This document shows positions 1 through 7,097 of a stretch of 18,125 nt of DNA, piece by piece; position 1 is the stretch's first letter; each line of letters starts with the position of its first letter. Made by a program: the position numbers and the translations under genes. Origin of the DNA: JBDIAR01 sp039812545 (GTDB lineage: Bacteria; Actinomycetota; Actinomycetes; Actinomycetales; Dermatophilaceae); NCBI GenBank assembly GCA_039812545.1, contig JBDIAR010000057.1:1-18125 (forward strand), read 5' to 3'. The notes below the pieces were generated by a model. It saw only the letters and a program-made list of their open reading frames with translations. It did not search any database and was not told where the DNA came from.

Positions 1-596
1 CGTTGCTCGTCCGTGGCGATGTCCACTCCGAAGGTCGCCTCGATCGTCCCCACATTGGTCACCCGGTAGAGCGCGAGCGCGGTCATCGTCAGGTGGAGCT
101 CGAACGCGTCGGCGTCGCGCCGGAAGTCCCCGCTCGCCCGGCCGCGAGCCAGGATCTCCTCGATCAACCCGATGATGGGCAGGTTCACCGAGGCCCGGCG
201 GCTGGAGGACCGTAACGCCTGCGCGCCCAACGCGTTTTCCGCGGCCACCAGCTTGCCGAGTTCGGGGTGCGTGGCGTGGTACTCGAAGGTATGCCGGATG
301 AGCCTCGCCATGGCCTCCACCGGTGGGAGTTCAGCCAGGTGCAGCCCGCTCTCGGCGGCCCGGATCCCGGCATACGCCTGTTCGAGGACGGCGGTGTACA
401 GCCCCTGCTTGTCGCCGAAGTAGTAGTAGATCATCCGTTTGGTCGTCGCGGACCGGTCGGCGATCTCGTCGACGCGGGCGCCGTAGTAGCCGACCCGGGC
501 GAACTCTTGGGTGGCCACCGCCAGCAAATCGGCCTGGGTCCGTTCGGGGTCGCGCACCCGGCCGTTGCGGGCCGGGCTCTTGGTCTTCGCGCTCAC
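1..596 (-). CDS. TetR/AcrR-family transcriptional regulator (3' end outside window)
   Basis: A DNA-binding repressor-type protein, running off the window edge after 198 visible residues, so it is probably almost complete for a TetR protein (about 190-220 aa). The GTG start at 596 shares a GTGA overlap with the stop of the upstream dehydrogenase gene, which decides the start and implies translational coupling. The N-terminal helix-turn-helix is clear at about residues 22-66: an AT-EFA-VGYYGARVDEIA helix pair is followed by the TetR hallmark MIYYYFGDKQGLY (residues 55-67). The remaining helical region is the ligand-binding and dimerisation half, which does not reveal the effector. Because it is co-transcribed with the quinate/shikimate dehydrogenase, I infer that it controls that gene and itself, possibly in response to quinate, shikimate or a related aromatic acid. 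The family is certain; the regulatory target is inference. Confidence 0.9.
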   Translation of the reverse strand, partial: MSAKTKSPARNGRVRDPERTQADLLAVATQEFARVGYYGARVDEIADRSATTKRMIYYYFGDKQGLYTAVLEQAYAGIRAAESGLHLAELPPVEAMARLIRHTFEYHATHPELGKLVAAENALGAQALRSSSRRASVNLPIIGLIEEILARGRASGDFRRDADAFELHLTMTALALYRVTNVGTIEATFGVDIATDEQ

Positions 597-1486
597 GCCT
601 GCCCGACCATCTCTCGCAGGTGGGCCAGCATGCGCCGGCGGTCGGGTTCGACTCCGGTGAACTGGAAGAAGGCTTCGACGGCCTGTTCGCAGGCCATCCC
701 CCCGCCGTCCGCGACGCGGCAGCCCTTGGCCTTGGCTCGGCGGACCAGCTCGGTCTCCAGCGGGAAGTACACGATCTCCGACACCCACAATTCCGGGCGC
801 AGGAGCTCGTCGGGGACGGCACAGCCCGGGTGGGCGGCCATGCCCATCGGCGTGCAGTTGACGACGCCGTCGGCATCGGCGAGCGCACCGGCCAGGTCGT
901 CGGCGACGCTGATCCGGTCGGCGCCGTAGATCCCGGCCATCCGGTCCGCGACCTCCTGAGCGCGGCCTAGATCCAGGTCGACGAGCGTGACGTGGGCCGC
1001 TCCACTGTCCAGCAAGCCGTAGGCGACCGCCGAGCCCGCGCCGCCGGCGCCGACCTGGACGACGCGCGCCCCCGCCATGACGCCGGGGAGTTGCCCCTCC
1101 AGCCCCCGGGTGAAGCCGCACCAGTCGGTGTTATGGCCGATCGCCTGACCATCGCGGATGACGACGGTGTTGACCGCCTGCAGAGCCTGCGCCCGGTCGG
1201 AGAGCCCGTCGAGATGCTCGATGATCGCGGTCTTGAACGGGTGGGTGACGTTGAACCCGGTGAACCCGAATCGGCGCGCCCAGGTCAGCACGTCCGGCAG
1301 GTCGGCCGCGGACAGCTCGTGCACCGTCGTGTCCAGCAGCCGGTAGGTGATCGACATCCCGAGTTCGCGCCCCTCCCGCATGTGCATGGCAGGGGTTCGG
1401 CTGCCGCCGATGCCCTGCCCCACGAGAAACAGACTGTGGGTGGTCAGTCCCGTCGCAGGCTGGGGGATCGTCGTCGCGGTCGTCAT
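593..1486 (-). CDS. qsuD: NAD-type quinate/shikimate dehydrogenase (QsuD/AroE3-like)
   Basis: A 297-aa member of the shikimate dehydrogenase family. The substrate-binding motif SRTPAMH is at residues 29-35, NVTHPFK with the catalytic Lys85 at 79-85, and NTD with Asp121 at 119-121. The dinucleotide fold GAGGAG is at 147-152. The cofactor-selecting loop reads VDLD (169-172), with acidic residues where NADP-dependent AroE proteins carry a basic NRT-type motif, so NAD(H) is expected. Its motifs and length resemble Corynebacterium glutamicum QsuD, which oxidises quinate and shikimate, more than the biosynthetic AroE also present here at 6189-7094. The ATG start at 1486 has a textbook AAGGAG five bases upstream. 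It lies 90 bp after aroB and overlaps the tetR gene by four bases. The catabolic role is inferred; no dehydroshikimate dehydratase or dehydroquinase gene is visible nearby. Confidence 0.85.
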   Translation of the reverse strand: MTTATTIPQPATGLTTHSLFLVGQGIGGSRTPAMHMREGRELGMSITYRLLDTTVHELSAADLPDVLTWARRFGFTGFNVTHPFKTAIIEHLDGLSDRAQALQAVNTVVIRDGQAIGHNTDWCGFTRGLEGQLPGVMAGARVVQVGAGGAGSAVAYGLLDSGAAHVTLVDLDLGRAQEVADRMAGIYGADRISVADDLAGALADADGVVNCTPMGMAAHPGCAVPDELLRPELWVSEIVYFPLETELVRRAKAKGCRVADGGGMACEQAVEAFFQFTGVEPDRRRMLAHLREMVGQA

Positions 1487-1576
1487 GTGAACTCCTTCGT
1501 CGGGCTCGCTTCTGACGATTGTGTCGCAGTTCGAGCGCGGACGAAACAGTTAGTTCTCTGAAGATCTCGAGGCGGG
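1487..1576 (-). promoter_or_regulatory. Intergenic region, candidate promoter/operator of qsuD-tetR
   Basis: These 90 bp between the aroB stop and the qsuD start form the only real break in the aro cluster. The stretch is richer in A and T than its surroundings (for example AGAACTAACTGTTTCG on the minus strand near 1540-1560) and ends in a strong AAGGAG ribosome-binding site. I could not find a convincing inverted repeat for TetR binding or a clear -35/-10 pair, so a promoter here is inferred from position and composition only. Confidence 0.35.
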
Positions 1577-2653
1577 TCAGTCGCCGGAGATCCGCTCGTA
1601 TGCCGCGCGCAACAGCTCGTCGGACGGGCCTTCCAGACGCACGGGACGAGCGACGTCTTCGAGCACGACGAAGCGCAGCACCGCACCCCGGCTCTTCTTG
1701 TCGCGCCGCATCGCGGTGGCCAATTCCGCCCACCGATCGGGACGGTAGCTCACCGGGAGTCCCAACGAGGTGAGTACCGACTGGTGGCGCTCGACCAAGT
1801 CCGGCGGCGTGCGACCGGCGAGCCAACCGAGCGTTGCGGCATACATCAGCCCGACGGAGACCGCGCTGCCGTGGCGCCAGGTGTACCGCTCGACCTGTTC
1901 GATCGCGTGCCCGAAGGTATGCCCGTAGTTGAGGATCTCGCGCAAGAGGGCCTCGCGCAGGTCCTCGGCGACGACCTCCGCCTTGACCCGCACCGACCTT
2001 TCGACGAGTTCGGCGAGGACCGCGCCGGCGGGGTCGAGGGCTGCGCGCGGGTCGACCTCGATGAGGTCCAGGGTGCGCGGATCGGCGATGAAACCGTGTT
2101 TGACGACCTCGGCCATCCCGGCGACGAGTTCGCTCGGCGGTAGGGTCCGCAGCAGATCCACGTCGCAGACGACCCCGGCCGGCGGGTGGAAGCAGCCCAC
2201 GAGGTTCTTGCCCTCGGCGGTGTTGATTCCGGTCTTGCCGCCGACCGCCGCATCGACCATGCCGACCAGACTCGTCGGGACCTGGACAACGGGGATCCCG
2301 CGCAGCCAGGTGGCGGCGGCGAAGCCGGCCAAGTCCGTCACCGCTCCCCCTCCAACGCCGACGACGACGTCGCTGCGCGTCAGGTCCAGCCGCCCGAACC
2401 GGCCCCACAATCCGGCGGCGACCTCGGCGGTCTTGCCGGGTTCGGCATCCGGCACGGGACACAGCGCCACGCTGCGGCCCGCGCCGGCGAGTGCGTCGGC
2501 CACCGCTTCGGCGGGCTCGGGGAGCGCCTCGGAGTAGACCACGGCCACGGTGTTCGCCGCCTCGGGCACCAGGTCGGGCACGCGGGCGAGCAGGTCGCGA
2601 CCGACGAGGACCTGATAGTCCGAGCCGACGGAGATCCGAGCCGGTTCACTCAT
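1577..2653 (-). CDS. aroB: 3-dehydroquinate synthase (canonical)
   Basis: Catalyses the NAD- and metal-dependent conversion of DAHP to 3-dehydroquinate, the second step of the shikimate pathway, in the cytosol. I place the ATG at 2653, giving 358 aa: it overlaps the upstream gene as ATGAGTGA, has a GGGGGAG ribosome-binding site six bases away, and matches usual AroB length. An in-frame start at 2689 would add 12 non-homologous residues. Conserved elements are GGG-VTDLAGF (101-111), LRGI with the active-site Arg (117-120), PTSL (126-129), VDAAVGGKTGIN (133-144), GKN (148-150), AEVVK (181-185), LREILNYGHTFGHAIE (237-252), WRHG (259-262) and DKK (318-320). All three expected metal ligands, Glu182, His245 and His261, are present. 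This is therefore the copy expected to carry the pathway, in contrast to the divergent domain fused to AroK just upstream. Confidence 0.97.
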   Translation of the reverse strand: MSEPARISVGSDYQVLVGRDLLARVPDLVPEAANTVAVVYSEALPEPAEAVADALAGAGRSVALCPVPDAEPGKTAEVAAGLWGRFGRLDLTRSDVVVGVGGGAVTDLAGFAAATWLRGIPVVQVPTSLVGMVDAAVGGKTGINTAEGKNLVGCFHPPAGVVCDVDLLRTLPPSELVAGMAEVVKHGFIADPRTLDLIEVDPRAALDPAGAVLAELVERSVRVKAEVVAEDLREALLREILNYGHTFGHAIEQVERYTWRHGSAVSVGLMYAATLGWLAGRTPPDLVERHQSVLTSLGLPVSYRPDRWAELATAMRRDKKSRGAVLRFVVLEDVARPVRLEGPSDELLRAAYERISGD

Positions 2654-4235
2654 CGACGGCTCCCCCGGCACCCAGATCCGCGAGCGCACCGTTCAGTTCC
2701 TCCGGCGCCGGCGACACGTCGGCCTCGGGTCGGCCGAGACGGTCGAGGACGACGAATCGCCACCCCCTGCGGTACTTCTTGTCGCGGGCGAACGCCACGT
2801 CCAGGTCGGCCAGGCGCACGGACGCGCGGGTCGGCATACCCAATGCCTGCAGAGTCTGGCGGTGTTCGGCGACCCCGGCGTCGTCGAGACGGCCGAGTCG
2901 AGCGCTCAGGTATGCCGCTGCCATCAGTCCCAGCGCGAGCCGGTCGGCCGGACCACCGGCCGCGGGGAGGCCGGCGAAGGCGCGCGCGAAGGTGTGGCCG
3001 TAGTTCAAGTGGAGGCGATCCCCTTGCTCGCGTTCGTCGGCCGTCACGATATCGGCCTTGATCTCGACGCTGCGCCGGACGAAGTCGACCAATCGGCCGG
3101 GATCGCGGGCGACCAACGCGTCCCGGACTGCTCTCAACTCGGGCAGCATCGACGGGTCGGCGATGAGGGCGTGCTTGACGATCTCGGTCAGCCCGGAGTC
3201 GTAGTCCGCTCGCCCCGGAGCGCACGCCAGGTCCACGTCGCAGAGCACCACGACCGGTTGATGGATCAGACCCAGGGCGTTTTCGTCCTCACCGAGGTCG
3301 ACGGAGCACTTGCCGCCGACGGCCGAATCGGCCTGCGCCTCCAAGGTCGTCGGAACGAGCGCGTGAGCCATCCCGCGGTGGTAGGTGGCCGCAAGGAAAC
3401 CGGTGAGATCGCACACCGCCTCGCCGCCGACCCCGACGAGCAGATCGCCGCGGTGGACGGTGCGCGCCGCCAGTTGTTCGGCGGCCCCGGCCAGGGCGGT
3501 CAGCGTCTTGGCGCCCGGCCCCTGCGGGACCTCGATTCGGTGGACCGGCAGGCCACGCTCGGCGAACCCGGCTGCCACGACCTGCGCGGCGCCCTCGTCG
3601 GAGGCCGCGGCCAGGACGACCACGCGCTCCGCGTCGGCGAGCGCGGGGGCGAGCCGGGAGGTCTGGGCGGCGATGCCGCGGCCGACGTGAACCCGGTAGG
3701 CGCCGCCGGGCGGGGCGACCAGGATGCCCTTCGTCCCGTCGAGTTCGGCGCGCCCGACGACCCGGTCGATGACCTCCATGGCGATGTCTTCGACCCGCCG
3801 GCCCGTGGTGTACGAGGTGACGGTCGCGGTGTCGGCATAGATCTGCAGGCGCCCGGCATACAGCGCCGGCAGTCCGGGGTTGTGCAACAACGGGCGGTAC
3901 TCGTCGCGCCCGACCCGCACCATCGCCTCGTCGTATTCGACGTGCAGGTAGACGACGGTGTGGTCTTGGAGCCGGCGCCGGGTCGCCTCGCGGCCGCACG
4001 CGCCGCCGCCGAGGGAGAGGACGCAGTCCGGGCCGCCGAGGAGTTCGGCGATGGCGTGCTCCTCGATGTCGCGGAAGCCCTGTTCGCCGTCGTCGGCGAA
4101 GATGTCCTTGATCGCGCGGCGCTGGTCGTGCTCGATGACCAGGTCGGCGTCGACGAACGGCAGCCCGAGGCGTTCGGCCAGCAGCCGACCCACGGTCGTC
4201 TTGCCCGCGCCCATGAAGCCGATGACCACGATCAC
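2646..4235 (-). CDS. aroK: Bifunctional-type fusion: shikimate kinase + divergent 3-dehydroquinate-synthase-like domain
   Basis: A 529-aa single reading frame. Residues 1-160 are a complete shikimate kinase: P-loop GFMGAGKTT (6-14), VDADLVIE (28-35), FRDIEE (54-59), SLGGGA (74-79) and YRPLL (113-117). Residues about 175-525 are a second AroB-like domain: VGVGGEAVCDLTGF (267-280), HRG (286-288), VPTTL, ADSAVGGK (302-309), TEIVK (350-354), LNYGHTF (410-416) and RDKK (484-487). It keeps the positions of several active-site Lys, Glu, Arg and Asn residues, but GGG has become GGE (270-272), KTGIN has become KCSVD (309-313), the GHTFGH histidine has become Arg418, and the RHG zinc-ligand His is absent (Pro429 or Ala430 in the aligned position). 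The GTG start at 4235 lies 4 bp after the aroC stop. The kinase activity is confident; whether the second half is active, altered or regulatory is open. An AroK-AroB fusion is known from Thermotogales. Confidence 0.93.
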   Translation of the reverse strand: MIVVIGFMGAGKTTVGRLLAERLGLPFVDADLVIEHDQRRAIKDIFADDGEQGFRDIEEHAIAELLGGPDCVLSLGGGACGREATRRRLQDHTVVYLHVEYDEAMVRVGRDEYRPLLHNPGLPALYAGRLQIYADTATVTSYTTGRRVEDIAMEVIDRVVGRAELDGTKGILVAPPGGAYRVHVGRGIAAQTSRLAPALADAERVVVLAAASDEGAAQVVAAGFAERGLPVHRIEVPQGPGAKTLTALAGAAEQLAARTVHRGDLLVGVGGEAVCDLTGFLAATYHRGMAHALVPTTLEAQADSAVGGKCSVDLGEDENALGLIHQPVVVLCDVDLACAPGRADYDSGLTEIVKHALIADPSMLPELRAVRDALVARDPGRLVDFVRRSVEIKADIVTADEREQGDRLHLNYGHTFARAFAGLPAAGGPADRLALGLMAAAYLSARLGRLDDAGVAEHRQTLQALGMPTRASVRLADLDVAFARDKKYRRGWRFVVLDRLGRPEADVSPAPEELNGALADLGAGGAVDE

Positions 4236-4239
4236 GGCG

Positions 4240-5463
4240 TCACCAACTCCTCATCGAGGTGGGGATCGCCGCACGGTATGCCGTGAGGTTGCGTCTGGTC
4301 TCGGCCACGCTGTCGCCGCCGAACTTCTCCAGGACCGCATCGGCCAGGACCAGGGCCACCATCGCCTCGGCGACGACTCCGGCGGCCGGGACGGCGCACA
4401 CGTCGGAGCGCTGGTGGATCGCGCGGGCGGGTTCGTCGGAGGCGATGTCCACGGTGGCCAACGACCGGGGCACGGTGGAGATCGGCTTCATCGCGGCGCG
4501 GACCCGCAGCGCCTGCCCGGTGGACATCCCGCCCTCGATCCCGCCGGCCCGGTCGGTCCGGCGCACGATCCGGCCGTCGGCGTCCCGATCCATCTCGTCG
4601 TGGGCCTGCGAACCCCGACGGGTCGCCGAGACGAACCCGTCGCCGACCGCGACCCCCTTGATGGCCTGGATGCCCATGAGGGCGGCGGCGAGGCGGGCGT
4701 CGAGGCGTCGGTCCCAGTGGACGTGGCTGCCCAGACCGACCGGTATGCCGGTCGCGACGACCTCGACCACTCCGCCGAGAGTGTCGCCGTCCTTCTTGGC
4801 CGCCTCGACCTCGGCGATCATGGCGACGGAGGTCGTCTCGTCGGCGCAGCGGACCGGATCGGCGTCCAGGGCGGCGACGTCGTCGGGTCCGGGCACCGGG
4901 GCGCCCGCGGGGACCTCGGCGCCGCCGATGGCGACCGTGTGCGCGACGAGCCGGATGTCACAGGCCTGCTCGAGGAAGGCGGCGGCCACCGCCCCGAGCG
5001 CGACGCGAGCCGCGGTCTCGCGGGCACTGGCCCGCTCCAGGACGGGGCGGGCGTCGTCGAAGCCGTACTTCTGCATCCCCGCGAGGTCGGCGTGGCCGGG
5101 CCGGGGGCGGGTGAGCGGTGCGTTGCGGCCGACCTCCTGCGGGGCGCCGATGTCGTCGGCGGCGGCATACGCAGTGGCGTCCACCGGGTCCGGGCTCATC
5201 ACCGTGGTCCACTTGGCCCACTCGGAGTTGCCGACCCGGATGGCGATGGGCGAACCCAGCGTGCGGCCGTGACGCACGCCCCCGAGGAACTCGACCTCAT
5301 CGCGTTCGAAGGCCATCCGCGCGCCCCGGCCGAAGCCGAGCCGGCGGCGGGCAAGCGCGTCGCCGACGTCGCCGGAGGTGACGGCGACGCCGGCGGGCAG
5401 GCCCTCGAGGACGGCCACGAGGGCCGGGCCGTGTGACTCACCGGCGGTCAACCAACGCAGCAT
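4240..5463 (-). CDS. aroC: Chorismate synthase
   Basis: Last enzyme of the shikimate pathway: it converts EPSP to chorismate using reduced FMN, in the cytosol as a homotetramer. The 407-aa product is close in length to its mycobacterial counterpart. It begins with the family signature MLRWLTAGESHGPAL (catalytic-region His11) and contains RRLGFGRGARM, GSPIAI and SEW-KW near residues 40-85, RPGHADL-GM-KYGF-DAR-VLERASARETAARVA (about 121-155), and the C-terminal RSDVCAVPAAGVVAEAM. The ATG at 5463 has GGGAGG about nine bases upstream. It is followed 4 bp later by the aroK fusion gene. A 69-bp gap upstream carries hexamer repeats, so it might have its own promoter, but continuation of the alaS-aroE transcript is equally possible. 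Confidence 0.97.
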   Translation of the reverse strand: MLRWLTAGESHGPALVAVLEGLPAGVAVTSGDVGDALARRRLGFGRGARMAFERDEVEFLGGVRHGRTLGSPIAIRVGNSEWAKWTTVMSPDPVDATAYAAADDIGAPQEVGRNAPLTRPRPGHADLAGMQKYGFDDARPVLERASARETAARVALGAVAAAFLEQACDIRLVAHTVAIGGAEVPAGAPVPGPDDVAALDADPVRCADETTSVAMIAEVEAAKKDGDTLGGVVEVVATGIPVGLGSHVHWDRRLDARLAAALMGIQAIKGVAVGDGFVSATRRGSQAHDEMDRDADGRIVRRTDRAGGIEGGMSTGQALRVRAAMKPISTVPRSLATVDIASDEPARAIHQRSDVCAVPAAGVVAEAMVALVLADAVLEKFGGDSVAETRRNLTAYRAAIPTSMRSW

Positions 5464-5504
5464 GGGCGATATCCTCCCATCCCGTGCTGCGGCATACGGT
5501 CAGC

Positions 5505-5528
5505 GTTCACGTTTACGTTCAGGTTCAG
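5505..5528. repeat. Four tandem GTTCAG-like hexamers upstream of aroC
   Basis: Plus strand reads GTTCAC, GTTTAC, GTTCAG, GTTCAG in direct succession, so the minus (coding) strand shows CTGAAC-type hexamers in phase. A related GGTCAG lies just beside it at 5498-5503. The array sits in the 69-bp gap between the prepilin peptidase stop and the aroC ribosome-binding site. Such in-phase short repeats could be an operator or simple slippage; nothing else in the sequence decides. Confidence 0.5.
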
Positions 5529-5532
5529 TGGG

Positions 5533-6192
5533 TCAGGTCATGAGCAGGACGAGCCACGCCCCGGCGCACAGGCACGGTCCCAGCGGGATCGCCGAACTGC
5601 CCCGAATCCGTCGCGCGGCCATCAACACCAGGGCGACCAGCCCGCCGATGGTCCAGCCGGCCAGCAGGCCCAGACCGACGTAAGTCCACGAGGTCCACCC
5701 GGTGATCAGGGCCACCAGCCCGGTCAACGTCACATCGCCCAGCCCGAACGAGGACGGCGCGGCAAAGGCCACGACGAAGAACACGACATACCCCGCCACG
5801 GCCGCGAGCAGGGCCCGCCATAGCGCGCCCCAGTCCGAGGTGATCAGGGCCGCGACCACCAACAGGACGGCGAGGAGCGGGTATGCCGGCAAGGTGAGGC
5901 GTTCGGGGAGCCGGTGGACGTCCAGGTCGACCCAGGCCAGCGGCAGGCAGATCAGCGCGAACGCCCAATAGGCGGGCAGTGCGGCGGCCGGGTGCGCGAG
6001 CGCCCCGAGGGATCCGCAGGTCAGCAGACCGGCGCCGACGAGGACCGTCCGGGTCCGCGGACCGGGGTCGGGCAGGCGCCCGGTCTCGCCCGGGCGTCGA
6101 TACGGCAGCCGGGCCAGGTGACTCGCCGCCGCCAGAGCGCCGAGGGCGCCGACGACGACACCGAGGGCCAGTCCGATCCAGGAGAAGGTCAC
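5533..6192 (-). CDS. A24-family prepilin leader peptidase (GxGD aspartic protease)
   Basis: Integral membrane protease of the type IV prepilin peptidase family, which cleaves signal peptides of pilin-like proteins at the cytoplasmic face. The 219-aa protein begins at GTG 6192, sharing a GTGA overlap with the aroE stop; starting farther upstream would only extend it into aroE. It is almost entirely hydrophobic helices. The two catalytic aspartates are visible as WVDLDVHRLP (Asp89) and the signature GLGD (Asp153), and the ending IPLGPCLCAGAW resembles the conserved IPFGP-type C-terminus. The cysteine-containing N-terminal methyltransferase domain of proteobacterial PilD is missing, as is common in actinobacteria. 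No pilin or pilus ATPase gene is visible, so its substrate is elsewhere. The same position between aroE and aroC is occupied by a peptidase in M. tuberculosis (Rv2551c). Confidence 0.9.
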   Translation of the reverse strand: MTFSWIGLALGVVVGALGALAAASHLARLPYRRPGETGRLPDPGPRTRTVLVGAGLLTCGSLGALAHPAAALPAYWAFALICLPLAWVDLDVHRLPERLTLPAYPLLAVLLVVAALITSDWGALWRALLAAVAGYVVFFVVAFAAPSSFGLGDVTLTGLVALITGWTSWTYVGLGLLAGWTIGGLVALVLMAARRIRGSSAIPLGPCLCAGAWLVLLMT

Positions 6193-7094
6193 CAGGGCAT
6201 CGTGACATGAGTGATGCCCGGGATCCGGCCGGCCGTCCACAGGGCTGTCCGCATCGGTTGCACCGCCGGGAGGAGTCCGGTCATCAGGTGGACCTGTTCG
6301 ATCGCCTGGTGCAGGAGCATCTCGATTCCGGGTACGACCAGGTAGCCGGCGTGGACGGCGCGGCGGGCCAGCGGGGAGATTCCGCCGCCGTAGACGACAT
6401 CGATGACGCGCCCGGCCGGGGGCGCCGGTGGGAGGGTCTCGGCGACCGCCTCACCGGCCTCGAACGGCACGGTGCTGACCACGATGCCGGGCGCCTGTGG
6501 CCAGTCCCCGAGCGGCACCTGCTCGAGGCGCATCCCGAGTTCGACCGCCGTGGCCGCGGTTTCGGGGTGCATTCGGCGGCATTGGACGACGACGCGGTCC
6601 AGGCCGAGCAGGTGCAGGGCGGCCAGCGCCGAGCGTGTCGTGGCCCCGGCCCCGACGACGACGGCGTGCTCCAGGTCGACACCCGCGCTGGTGAGCGCCA
6701 CGCCGAGCCCGCCGTCGTCGTGCGCCGTGAGGGCGACCGGCCCGGTGAGGGCCGCGACGAGGCCGGGTACGTCGGTGTTGTCGGCATACCAGCCCTCGCC
6801 CCGACGGACCAGGGTGTTCGCGGCACCGGTGAGCACGGCGATCCGGCTGGCGGTGGTGCCGGCGGCCAGCGCGCACTCCTTGAGCGGCATCGTCAGGGAC
6901 AGGCCCGCCCAGGTCTCGTCCAGCCCGTTCAGTGCGCCAGAGAAGGTCGTCGTGTCGACCTCACGACGGGTGTACTCCCAGTGCGTCAGACCGAGGGATC
7001 GGTATGCCGCGTTGTGCAGGACCGGTGACAGCGAGTGCTCGATGGGTGATCCCCACACGGCGGCCCGCGAGACGCCGTCCCCGCTGGAGGGCAT
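6189..7094 (-). CDS. aroE: Shikimate dehydrogenase, NADP-type (biosynthetic)
   Basis: Reduces 3-dehydroshikimate to shikimate with NADPH in the aromatic amino acid pathway. The 301-aa product has the shikimate-binding SLSPVLHN (21-28), the catalytic Lys72 within LTMPLKE, NTD with Asp108, and the nucleotide fold VVGAGATTRSALAAL (146-160). The cofactor loop QCRR (171-174) is basic, fitting the 2'-phosphate of NADP, opposite to the acidic VDLD loop of the paralogue at 593-1486. The C-terminal GIEMLLHQAIEQ motif is the conserved one of the family. The start is ATG 7094, 3 bp after the mltG stop, and the gene ends in a 4-bp overlap with the prepilin peptidase gene. Confidence 0.96.
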   Translation of the reverse strand: MPSSGDGVSRAAVWGSPIEHSLSPVLHNAAYRSLGLTHWEYTRREVDTTTFSGALNGLDETWAGLSLTMPLKECALAAGTTASRIAVLTGAANTLVRRGEGWYADNTDVPGLVAALTGPVALTAHDDGGLGVALTSAGVDLEHAVVVGAGATTRSALAALHLLGLDRVVVQCRRMHPETAATAVELGMRLEQVPLGDWPQAPGIVVSTVPFEAGEAVAETLPPAPPAGRVIDVVYGGGISPLARRAVHAGYLVVPGIEMLLHQAIEQVHLMTGLLPAVQPMRTALWTAGRIPGITHVTMPW

Positions 7095-7097
7095 CGC

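Noticed and set aside
1131..2462. A 443-codon minus-strand frame overlapping aroB and qsuD
   Set aside because: Arginine-rich out-of-frame translation that overlaps two genes with intact family motifs in another frame.
2862..4286. A 474-codon plus-strand frame opposite the aroK fusion
   Set aside because: Low-complexity, Asp/Gly/Arg-rich composition with no motif; it mirrors the well-supported minus-strand kinase/DHQS gene.
4270..4290. Reading the octamer as a palindromic restriction-type site
   Set aside because: GGTATGCC and its complement GGCATACC differ at two positions, and all copies keep the asymmetric form, so it is not a simple palindrome.
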